DNA of 6,756 nt from Actinomycetota bacterium (GTDB taxonomy: Bacteria; Actinomycetota; Thermoleophilia; Gaiellales; Gaiellaceae): positions 1-6,756 of the forward strand of contig JACCZA010000170.1 in NCBI GenBank assembly GCA_013696185.1, in the 5' to 3' direction. The notes below the pieces were generated by a model. It was not told where the DNA came from and ran no database searches. It worked only from the letters and a program-made list of their open reading frames with translations. The translations under genes and the position numbers were made by a program. Positions 1 to 5,287 of the stretch are shown here, in pieces; position 1 is the first letter of the stretch, and every line of letters starts with the position of its first letter.

Positions 1-230
1 GAGTGGGCCATGCCGAAGAGCCCGGCGACCGCGGCGGCGATGAAGGTGTTGCCGATCAGGAAGAACTGGTCGGAGGCGGCTTCCGCGTAGCGGCCGAGGT
101 AGGCGAAGAAGAGGATCTGGAAGAGCGGGTAGACGACGAGGATCGGGAAGAAGACCCAGGGGCTGATCCAGTTGAACAGGGCGCGGTAGCTCGTGAGCCC
201 GCCGACGAAGAGGACGCGGAGCCAGTTCAT
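1..230 (-). CDS. ABC-2 type transporter permease, N-terminal part (runs off left edge)
   Basis: Only the first 76 codons are present. The reading frame opens with ATG at 230, and this ATG overlaps the TGA stop of the preceding permease gene (ATGA), so translation is probably coupled. The peptide begins MNWLRVLFVGGLTSYRALFN, the amphipathic or cytosolic lead-in usual for ABC-2 permeases. It then shows a hydrophobic segment at about residues 23-44 (WVFFPILVVYPLFQILFFAYL) and a second at about 54-75. It would form the other membrane half of the exporter encoded by the two genes upstream of it. The assignment rests on this topology and on the ATPase-permease-permease order, because the diagnostic C-terminal part lies outside the window. 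The substrate cannot be read from the sequence. Confidence 0.8.
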   Translation of the reverse strand, partial: MNWLRVLFVGGLTSYRALFNWISPWVFFPILVVYPLFQILFFAYLGRYAEAASDQFFLIGNTFIAAAVAGLFGMAH

Positions 231-991
231 GTGAGGCGCAGGGTCGCGCGCGAGCGGGCGACCTGCTCGAACACCCGCAGGAAGACCGCCGCGATGCCGA
301 GGTAGGCGAGGCTGAGGAGGAGGCATATGCCCACGTCGGGCCAGGGCGAGCCGCCGAGCGCTGCCTCGCGGATCGCGCGGAACCCCCAGGTCGGGGCGAG
401 AAACCACGAGATCGGCCCGACGAAGCCCGGCAGGACCGACAGCGGCACGAGCAGTCCCGTGGCGATCCAGACCGGGTACTGGAGCGAGACGCCGAGCGAG
501 AACGCGGCGCGGTAGGCGACGAAGGTGGCCGCGGTGACGAGACCGAGCATCCCGATCGCGAGCACGCACGCGGCGACGCCGAGGGCGAATGCGAGCGGGT
601 CGTCGATCGCGAGCGGGACGTCGAAGAGAAGCGCTCCCCACGCGAGCGTCGAGAGCAGCGAGTAGCCGCCGACGATGCCGCTCGCGATCGTGATCGGCGC
701 GAGCGTGACCGCGAACGGCACGGGCGCGGCCACCAGGAGCTCGAGCGTCCCGAGCGACCGCTGGTTCTCGAGCGAGCCGCTCGACCCGATCACGACGATC
801 GACCACATCGCCATCACGGCCGCCCCGAGCGACGCGCTGAGGAGGACGCTCGGGTCGTTCTTCGCGCCGAGCAGGTAGTACGCGATCGACGCGTAGAGGA
901 TCGGCCAGAGGACGACGCCGCTGATGTCGAACGCGTTCCTCGTGAATTGCAGGACGTGGATCCGCATCCCGCTGAGAAAGGCGCGAGTCAT
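227..991 (-). CDS. ABC-2 type transporter permease
   Basis: This is a 254-residue integral membrane protein, the usual length for an ABC-2 permease (about 240-280). Six hydrophobic segments are visible, at about residues 27-44, 50-72, 98-123, 133-164, 172-197 and 217-240. There is a short cytosolic N-terminus (MTRAFLSGMRIHVLQFTRNA) and a basic C-terminal tail. The ATG at 991 overlaps the stop of the ATPase gene as ATGA. Its own TGA overlaps the ATG of the second permease in the same way, so the three subunits are probably made in step and assemble as one exporter. No strong Shine-Dalgarno sequence precedes the ATG, as expected for coupled translation. The topology and the ATPase neighbour make the family secure. 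Drug, lipid or polysaccharide export are all possible. Confidence 0.9.
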   Translation of the reverse strand: MTRAFLSGMRIHVLQFTRNAFDISGVVLWPILYASIAYYLLGAKNDPSVLLSASLGAAVMAMWSIVVIGSSGSLENQRSLGTLELLVAAPVPFAVTLAPITIASGIVGGYSLLSTLAWGALLFDVPLAIDDPLAFALGVAACVLAIGMLGLVTAATFVAYRAAFSLGVSLQYPVWIATGLLVPLSVLPGFVGPISWFLAPTWGFRAIREAALGGSPWPDVGICLLLSLAYLGIAAVFLRVFEQVARSRATLRLT

Positions 992-1959
992 ACCGCTTTG
1001 ATCAGCTCGACGTAGGCGTCCTCGAGCGTCGGCTCCCGCGTGAACACCTTCCCCACCTGCACGCCGTCCAGCCGCCCGAGGATCTGCTGGACGAGCTCTG
1101 CGCCGGCCGCCGCCTGGATCAGCAGCATCTGCGCCTGGTCGCGCGCGTCGGTCGCGACGCCCTTCACGCCGCTCAGCTGCCGCAGCTGCTCGAGGTGCGC
1201 CTCCTCGACGCCGCCGAACGTCTCGACCTCGATCACCGTGCGATCGGTCACCACCTGCTTCAGCTGCCGCGCCGTCCCTGTCGCGACGATCCTGCCGTCC
1301 GCGATCACGGCGAGCCGGTCGCAGAGCGCGTCCGCCTCGAACATGTAGTGCGTCGTCAGGAGGATCGTCTTCCCCGCGTCGCGGAGCGAGCCGATCGTCG
1401 TCCGCAGCTCGAGCGCGCCGACCGGGTCGAGCCCGATCGTCGGCTCGTCGAGGAACAGGATCGCCGGGTCGTGCAGCAACCCTCGCGCGATGTGCAGCCG
1501 CTGCCGCATCCCGCGCGAGTACGTCTCGACCCGCTCGCGCTCCCGACCGGTCAGGCCGACGAGCTCCAGGAGCTCCTCGATGCGCCGCCGCTTCGTCGCC
1601 CCCGGCACGCGGTAGAGGTCGGCGAAGTAGCGGAGGTTGTCGAGCCCGTTCAACCGCTCGTAGAGACCGCGATCGCCGCCGAAGACGTAGCCGATCCGCC
1701 GCCGCACCTCCCGGGCCTGGCGCGCCGGGTCGAACCCGGCGACGCGGGCCGACCCTGAGGTCGGCAGCAACAGCGTCGTCAGGATCTTGATCGTCGTCGT
1801 CTTGCCGGCACCGTTCGGCCCGAGCAGGCCGAACAGCTCCCCCTCCTCGATCGCGAAGTCGACGCCGCGCAACGCCTCGACACTCGTGGTCCGTCTGCGA
1901 ACGAGACCTTTCCGCGACCGGTAGTGGCGGGTCAGCGCCTCGACCTCGATCACCGCCAC
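988..1959 (-). CDS. ABC transporter ATP-binding protein (DrrA/CcmA-like, ABC-2 exporter)
   Basis: This 323-residue nucleotide-binding subunit powers the permeases encoded just downstream. Visible motifs in order are Walker A GPNGAGKTT (47-55), signature YSRGMRQR (147-154), Walker B ILFLDEP (167-173) with the catalytic Glu at 172, D-loop GLD (176-178) and the switch His at 204 (TTH). After about residue 225 comes the C-terminal extension typical of DrrA-like ATPases, ending EPTLEDAYVELIKAV. The region that normally holds the Q-loop Gln reads IGYVFGGDRGLYERL (89-103), with no Gln. A basic insert (about residues 14-26) lies between the first strand and the VEALRG segment. The GTG at 1959 is chosen because it directly precedes the family's first strand (AVIEVEALTRHY). 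It has no good Shine-Dalgarno sequence, and a small hairpin lies just upstream. The substrate is unknown. Confidence 0.93.
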   Translation of the reverse strand: MAVIEVEALTRHYRSRKGLVRRRTTSVEALRGVDFAIEEGELFGLLGPNGAGKTTTIKILTTLLLPTSGSARVAGFDPARQAREVRRRIGYVFGGDRGLYERLNGLDNLRYFADLYRVPGATKRRRIEELLELVGLTGRERERVETYSRGMRQRLHIARGLLHDPAILFLDEPTIGLDPVGALELRTTIGSLRDAGKTILLTTHYMFEADALCDRLAVIADGRIVATGTARQLKQVVTDRTVIEVETFGGVEEAHLEQLRQLSGVKGVATDARDQAQMLLIQAAAGAELVQQILGRLDGVQVGKVFTREPTLEDAYVELIKAV

Positions 1960-1963
1960 GGCA

Positions 1964-1984
1964 GGAGCCTAGAGCACCGGCTCC
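1964..1984 (-). other. Small GC-rich hairpin in the methyltransferase-ATPase gap
   Basis: A perfect 6-bp inverted repeat, GGAGCC and GGCTCC with a 9-base loop, fills most of the 34-base gap between the methyltransferase stop and the ATPase GTG. It has no following T-run, so it is not a convincing intrinsic terminator. In the leftward transcript it ends 4 bases before the GTG, so it could affect ribosome access to the exporter genes. A repeat this short can arise by chance in DNA of this composition. Confidence 0.3.
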
Positions 1985-1993
1985 GGCGGGAGC

Positions 1994-2857
1994 TCATCCT
2001 CGAGACAGGAGGTACGCCCTGCGATCGAGCTTGCCGATCAGCGCGTAGACGTGCCACAGGCAGTCCCCGAGCATGATGTCGTACGCGGCCTGTCCGAACT
2101 GCGCGACGTAGCGCTGCGGCTCCCGCAGGAGCCGGGCCGCGTAGAGCAGCCGGGTGCTGCTCTTCCCGGTCTGCTCCTCAGCCCATTCACCCCATTCCGA
2201 CAGGTCGATGCAACGCTCGACACGGAGACCTGCGGCCGAGATAGCCGCTTCTGTGCTCGCACGCTCGGCACTCGCGGGGACGACGCCCATCGTCCTCCAC
2301 AACCACTCGGCCTCCCGTGGCTCGAGCCGGTCGGTCCCGAACATCTGGTAGACGAGAACACGGCCGCCCTCTCGCAAGACCCTGTGAAACTCGGCGTATG
2401 CCTGATGCAGCTCGGCGACGTGGACTAGCACGTCGCGACACCACACGAGATCGACGCTTCGATCCTCGAGAGGCAGGGCTTCGGCCACTCCGAGCTCGAA
2501 GCTGACACGACGCTCTGCGTCGGGATGCAGCGCGGCGAAGGCAGCCAGCTCCGCCTGCGCGAGCTCGATGTGCCGAGGTACCGGGTCGATGCCCGTGACC
2601 GTGAGCCGGAAGCGCTCGGCCAGCTCGAGGGAGTGCCTGCCTTCACCGCAGCCGACGTCCACGGCGGCCGATCCGGCCGGGAGCCCGAAGCCGCCGACCA
2701 GCTCGTAGAGAGCTTCGTGCCCTCGCGGCTGCAGGCTTTCGCCGAGCACAGCCTGGAACGCTTCCTCGATGCGGGGATAGGCGTCATAGGACAGCGCGAG
2801 CCACTCGGGGTCCGCCGGGCCGGCGCGGCTCGCGCAGTTCGAGCTCTTTGCAGGCAC
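1994..2857 (-). CDS. Class I SAM-dependent methyltransferase
   Basis: With the start used here the product has 287 residues. It is a Rossmann-fold methyltransferase of the Methyltransf_11/25 kind. Motif I is VDVGCGEGRHS (66-76). The acidic residue that would bind the SAM ribose is in VTGIDP (Asp at about 91). The AEALPLED segment lies near residues 125-132, and the post-motif strand VDLVWCRDVLVHV is at 135-147. A C-terminal extension ends YDIMLGDCLWHVYALIGKLD. The acceptor substrate cannot be inferred. The open frame extends upstream to 2974, but that extension overlaps the kinase-like gene antisense to nothing and in another frame, and it reads through a tRNA-like sequence. GTG 2857 is the nearest start outside the kinase gene. 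It has GGAGGG 13 bases upstream, which is rather far. A CTG at 2794, just before SYDAYP, is the alternative. The gene starts 22 bases after the kinase stop. Confidence 0.85.
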   Translation of the reverse strand: MPAKSSNCASRAGPADPEWLALSYDAYPRIEEAFQAVLGESLQPRGHEALYELVGGFGLPAGSAAVDVGCGEGRHSLELAERFRLTVTGIDPVPRHIELAQAELAAFAALHPDAERRVSFELGVAEALPLEDRSVDLVWCRDVLVHVAELHQAYAEFHRVLREGGRVLVYQMFGTDRLEPREAEWLWRTMGVVPASAERASTEAAISAAGLRVERCIDLSEWGEWAEEQTGKSSTRLLYAARLLREPQRYVAQFGQAAYDIMLGDCLWHVYALIGKLDRRAYLLSRG

Positions 2858-2886
2858 CGAAGGTTCGAATCCCTCCGAGTCAGCCC
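2847..2886 (+). other. tRNA 3'-half-like sequence (possible tRNA remnant)
   Basis: The plus strand carries GGTTCGAATCC at 2862-2872, a perfect match to the conserved T-arm/B-box of bacterial tRNAs. A 5-bp stem (GAAGG 2859-2863 with CCCTC 2871-2875, one A-C mismatch) closes the TTCGAAT loop. Seven acceptor-like bases (2876-2882), a G and CCC instead of CCA follow. The antisense reading gives the GFEPS peptide that often marks frames translated across tRNA genes. I found no D-arm or anticodon arm upstream. Only 5 of 7 acceptor pairs can be formed, using ACTCG at 2803-2807. This is therefore not a functional tRNA. It is either a decayed fragment or a chance match. It overlaps the kinase stop codon and the methyltransferase start. 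Confidence 0.35.
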
Positions 2887-3587
2887 TGTGCCGCGTAGGA
2901 GGGGAGAGAGACGACGACCGTCGTGCCGCCCTCGCCGCTGCCGCCGCGCACCGTGACCCGGCCGTTGAGGGCACGTGCGCGCTCGACGATCGCCTCGTAG
3001 CTCGCCCGGCGCCGCTCGCCGCGCGCGTCGTCGGCGACGATCACCTCGATCCCACCGTCCTCGGCGGGCGCGATCGTGACGGACATGCTCGAGGGCGGCC
3101 CGCGCCGGATTGCGCCTTCGAGCGCCTCGCGGAGGATCTGGTAGAGCGCGACCTGCGCCTTCCCCGCCAGGCTGCCGACCGCCCCGAGCTCGAGGTGGAT
3201 GCGCAGGCCGTGCTCGAGTGAGAGGTGCTCGGCGAGGCCTTCCACCGCGGGCACGAAGCCGTGGTCTCGCAGCACGACCGGCTCGAGGTTGAACGAGAGG
3301 TCCCGGAGCGAGCGGATCGTCGCCCGCTGCCGCTCGAGGGCTGCCGTCACGACCGTCCGCGCCTCGTCCGGCTTGCCGGCCTCGAGCGAGTGGAGCGCCG
3401 CGTCGAGCATGAGCGCGATCCCGGACAGCGACTGCACAGCCGTGTCGTGCAGGTGGTCGGCGAGCCGTCGCCGCTCATCCTGTTCGGCGGTGATCAGCTG
3501 CTCGGAGAGTCGGGCGCGCTCCGCCTCGCGCAGCGTCGCCTCCTCCAGCAGGCGGGCGATGTCCTCGTGCTCGGCCCGCCCGGCCAC
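2880..3587 (-). CDS. Short cytosolic histidine-kinase-like protein (HisKA_3 type) with degenerate ATP-binding domain
   Basis: This 235-residue protein has no membrane segment and no recognisable sensor domain. Residues 5-40 look like a charged coiled coil. The dimerisation and phosphoacceptor region is clear: ERRRLADHLHDTAVQSL (38-54), with His47 in the position phosphorylated in NarX/DesK-type kinases. The ATP-binding domain is eroded. The N-box, usually REALxNAxxH, reads REALEGAIRRG (153-163), so Gly158 replaces the Asn. The DxGxG box reads DDARG (186-190), and the GLGLxxMxER segment is replaced by RRRASYEAIVERA. The terminal GGTTVVVSLP strand is kept. The GTG start at 3587 lies 3 bases after the regulator stop and in the same frame, with no clear Shine-Dalgarno sequence, so translation is probably coupled. 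It is the likely partner of that regulator, but it may be a pseudokinase or a phosphatase rather than an active kinase. Confidence 0.85.
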   Translation of the reverse strand: MAGRAEHEDIARLLEEATLREAERARLSEQLITAEQDERRRLADHLHDTAVQSLSGIALMLDAALHSLEAGKPDEARTVVTAALERQRATIRSLRDLSFNLEPVVLRDHGFVPAVEGLAEHLSLEHGLRIHLELGAVGSLAGKAQVALYQILREALEGAIRRGPPSSMSVTIAPAEDGGIEVIVADDARGERRRASYEAIVERARALNGRVTVRGGSGEGGTTVVVSLPSYAAQG

Positions 3588-3590
3588 CCG

Positions 3591-4220
3591 TCAGTCGATG
3601 ATCGCCTCGCGAAGGGCGATCGCGACGGCATGCGTGCGCGTGTCGGCCTCGAGCTTCGCGAGGATGTGCCGGACGTGGCTCTTCACGGTCTCCTGGGAGA
3701 TGAACAGCCGGCCGGCCACGTCTCCGTTCGACATGCCGTCGGCGAGCAACTGCAGGATCTCGCGCTCCCGGGCGGTGAGCATCTCCTCGCGGGTGTTGCC
3801 GGCGAGGAAGGCAGGCATGAGCGCGGGATCGACGAAGCCCTCGCCGCCCGCCACCTTCTCGATCGCGCGCAGGAGCGTGGCGTGCGCCGCCTCCTTCAGG
3901 ACGTAGCCCTTCGCGCCCGACTCGAGTCCGCGACTGAGCAGCGAGCGCTCGCTGTACGCGGTGAAGATCAGCACCGCGGCGCTCGGGACCTTCTCGGTCA
4001 GGATCTTCGTCGCCTCGAGCCCGTCCATGCCGGGCATGCGCACGTCCATGATCACGACGTCGGGCCGGCGCCGCTCGGCGAGCGCGACCGCCGCGGCGCC
4101 GTCGGAGGCCTCGCCGATCACGCGGATGTGAGGGGCGCGTGAGAGCGAGAGCCGCAGACCCTCGCGGACGACCTCGTGGTCGTCGACGATCAGGCACGTG
4201 ATCTCGTCCTTCGGGGTCAC
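3591..4220 (-). CDS. NarL/FixJ-family response regulator (REC + LuxR-type HTH)
   Basis: At 209 residues this is standard for the family. The receiver domain (about 7-122) has the acidic pair Asp13-Asp14, the phosphoacceptor Asp59 (VIMDVRMPGMDG), the switch Thr87 (FTA) and Lys109 (YVLK), so it looks fully functional. The LuxR-type helix-turn-helix covers about 148-205, with LTAREREILQLLADGMSNGD and SQETVKSHVRHILAKL. It should bind DNA as a dimer once phosphorylated. The GTG at 4220 is chosen because the receiver's first strand begins a few residues later (ITCLIVDDHE). It has no Shine-Dalgarno sequence. The preceding radical SAM gene ends 10 bases upstream, and the kinase-like partner follows 3 bases after the stop. 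The nearby exporter and the regulator's own operon are plausible targets, but no binding site is proven. Confidence 0.93.
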   Translation of the reverse strand: MTPKDEITCLIVDDHEVVREGLRLSLSRAPHIRVIGEASDGAAAVALAERRRPDVVIMDVRMPGMDGLEATKILTEKVPSAAVLIFTAYSERSLLSRGLESGAKGYVLKEAAHATLLRAIEKVAGGEGFVDPALMPAFLAGNTREEMLTAREREILQLLADGMSNGDVAGRLFISQETVKSHVRHILAKLEADTRTHAVAIALREAIID

Positions 4221-4227
4221 GAGACCG

Positions 4228-4233
4228 ATTCTA
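4228..4233 (-). promoter_or_regulatory. Possible -10 element for a leaderless response-regulator transcript
   Basis: The minus strand reads TAGAAT, a TANNNT hexamer, 7 bases before the GTG at 4220. That spacing would put the transcript start at or next to the start codon, which fits the missing Shine-Dalgarno sequence. The TAG of the hexamer is also the stop codon of the radical SAM gene, and there is no TTGACA-like -35. A chance match is therefore quite possible. Confidence 0.25.
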
Positions 4234-5163
4234 CGAGCGCCGGACGCGCCGGACCGATTCCGCCGGGTCGAGCGCCAGCGTGAGCTGCTCGGGCTGCGGC
4301 GGCGGGGCGAGCGGCTGCGAGCGCCGATCGCCGATCGCGTAGCCGCGGCGGAGCCTCGACACCTCCTCCCGCACCGGCTGCGTCTCCTCGCTGGCGAGGT
4401 AGGCCCGCTGCGCGTAGAGGCGCTCGTAGCGATCGAGCTCCTCGGGCCAGTCGAGCGCGAGCTGCGTCAGGAAGTGCTCGCGCGTGCCGGGTCGCAGGTA
4501 GAGCAGGTTCGCCCAGATCCCGGCCGCGCCGGCCTCGCGGGCGGCACGCACGACCTCGGCCAGCTGCTCGGGCCGATCCGAGATCCCGGGCAGGATCGGC
4601 GCCATGCCGACGCTCGCGCGGATGCCCGAGTCGACGAGCAGCCGCAGGGCGCGCAGGCGCTGGCGGGGAGGCGCCGTCCCGGGCTCGGTCGTGCGCCAGA
4701 CGCGCTCGTCGAGCGTCGGCACGGAGAAGGTGACGGAGACCTCGGCGCGCCGGGCGGCCTCCTGCAGGACGTCCACGTCGCGCACAATCAGCGGTCCGCG
4801 CGTGATCAGGCTGAAGGGATTGCGCGCGGCGGCCAGCCTCTCGATGCACGAGCGCGTGAGCCGGTAGCGGCCCTCGGCCGGCTGGTAGGGGTCGGTCGCG
4901 GCGCCGATCGCGATTCCCTCGCGGCGCCAGGAGCGGCGGGCGAGCTCCCGCGCCAGCACCTCGGCGACGTTGACCTTGACCCGGATCGCGCGGCCGTAGC
5001 GATCGTCGAATGGGCGGTCGGCACGGCGCTCGAAGGCGCGCACGTAGCAGAACGTGCAGCGGTGGGCGCAGCCCATGTACGGGTTCAGTGACCACGCGAA
5101 CGGCATGCCCTTGACGTGGTTGAGCGCGCTTCGGCACGGCTCCTCGCGATACTCGACTGGCAC
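4231..5163 (-). CDS. Radical SAM protein, SplB-like / Rv2578c family
   Basis: This 310-residue protein has the [4Fe-4S] cluster motif CAHRCTFCY with Cys32, Cys36 and Cys39 (CxxxCxxC). Before it comes the family lead-in SLNPYMGC, and later ATDPYQPAEGRYRLTR, both hallmarks of COG1533 (spore photoproduct lyase-like) proteins. It would cleave SAM to a 5'-deoxyadenosyl radical. The substrate is unknown, although SplB itself repairs a thymine dimer in DNA. The C-terminus is Pro- and Arg-rich and poorly conserved-looking. The frame stays open to 5601, but upstream residues are a shadow of the divergent gene. GTG 5163 is chosen because VEYREEPCRSALN is the family's N-terminus and a -10 hexamer lies 8 bases before it. 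It is the first gene of the leftward series and has a LexA-like box in its promoter. It is probably not a true SplB, since only the core is shared. Confidence 0.9.
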   Translation of the reverse strand: MPVEYREEPCRSALNHVKGMPFAWSLNPYMGCAHRCTFCYVRAFERRADRPFDDRYGRAIRVKVNVAEVLARELARRSWRREGIAIGAATDPYQPAEGRYRLTRSCIERLAAARNPFSLITRGPLIVRDVDVLQEAARRAEVSVTFSVPTLDERVWRTTEPGTAPPRQRLRALRLLVDSGIRASVGMAPILPGISDRPEQLAEVVRAAREAGAAGIWANLLYLRPGTREHFLTQLALDWPEELDRYERLYAQRAYLASEETQPVREEVSRLRRGYAIGDRRSQPLAPPPQPEQLTLALDPAESVRRVRRS

Positions 5164-5171
5164 CGCGACCG

Positions 5172-5177
5172 AGTATA
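5172..5177 (-). promoter_or_regulatory. -10 hexamer of the radical SAM gene promoter
   Basis: The minus strand reads TATACT, ending 8 bases before the GTG at 5163. Transcription would start at about 5165, giving a leader of about two bases or none, as is common in actinobacteria. No Shine-Dalgarno sequence is present upstream of the GTG, consistent with this. A 17-base spacer would place the -35 at 5195-5200 (TCACGG on this strand), which matches TTGACA poorly. Confidence 0.55.
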
Positions 5178-5190
5178 GAACAGACGTTCG
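5177..5190 (-). promoter_or_regulatory. Putative LexA (SOS) box
   Basis: The minus strand reads CGAACGTCTGTTCT. Against the Gram-positive LexA consensus CGAACRNRYGTTYC it matches 12 of 14 positions, with C instead of R at position 8 and T instead of C at position 14. Against the mycobacterial TCGAAC-N4-GTTCGA it matches 10 of 12. The core GAAC-N4-GTTC (5178-5189) is a perfect palindrome with the correct 4-base spacer. The last base of the box is the first base of the TATACT -10, so bound LexA would block RNA polymerase on the radical SAM promoter. It also lies just upstream of the divergent promoter's -35 region. Confidence 0.6.
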
Positions 5191-5217
5191 CCCACCGTGA
5201 TCTGCCGCGAGGTTGCC

Positions 5218-5223
5218 TATACT
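5218..5223 (+). promoter_or_regulatory. -10 hexamer of the CNNM/CorC gene promoter
   Basis: The plus strand reads TATACT, a good TANNNT hexamer. Transcription would start near 5230 and give a leader of about 58 bases before the GTG at 5288. A 17-base spacer puts the -35 at 5195-5200 (CCGTGA), again a weak match. This is the same interval that the divergent promoter would use. Confidence 0.5.
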
Positions 5224-5275
5224 GGAACCCAGACAATCCCTTGGACGACGAGCTTCCGCCCAGTACCCGCGCCCC

Positions 5276-5281
5276 GGAGAG
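5276..5281 (+). promoter_or_regulatory. Ribosome binding site fixing the CNNM/CorC start
   Basis: GGAGAG lies 6 bases before the GTG at 5288. This favours that start over the ATG at 5213, which would add 25 non-membrane residues ahead of the first transmembrane segment and would lie upstream of the -10 hexamer. Confidence 0.6.
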
Positions 5282-5287
5282 CGGGGC

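Noticed and set aside
929..938. GAACGCGTTC as a second LexA box (also present at 5335-5344)
   Set aside because: The half-sites are separated by 2 bases instead of 4, and both copies lie inside coding sequence.
1964..1984. Intrinsic terminator between methyltransferase and exporter genes
   Set aside because: The stem is only 6 bp and there is no T-run on the minus strand.
2797..2886. A complete functional tRNA on the plus strand
   Set aside because: Only the T-arm and tail fit. There is no D-arm with its GG, no anticodon arm with a seven-base loop, and two acceptor pairs fail.
2858..2974. Methyltransferase start at 2974
   Set aside because: The extra residues overlap the end of the kinase-like gene in another frame, are low-complexity Ala/Arg/Ser, and then read through the tRNA-like sequence.
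3225..5091. Long plus-strand open frames opposite the kinase, regulator and radical SAM genes
   Set aside because: Their compositions are Arg- and Ala-rich without motifs. The minus strand carries clear receiver, HTH, HisKA and radical SAM signatures over the same bases.
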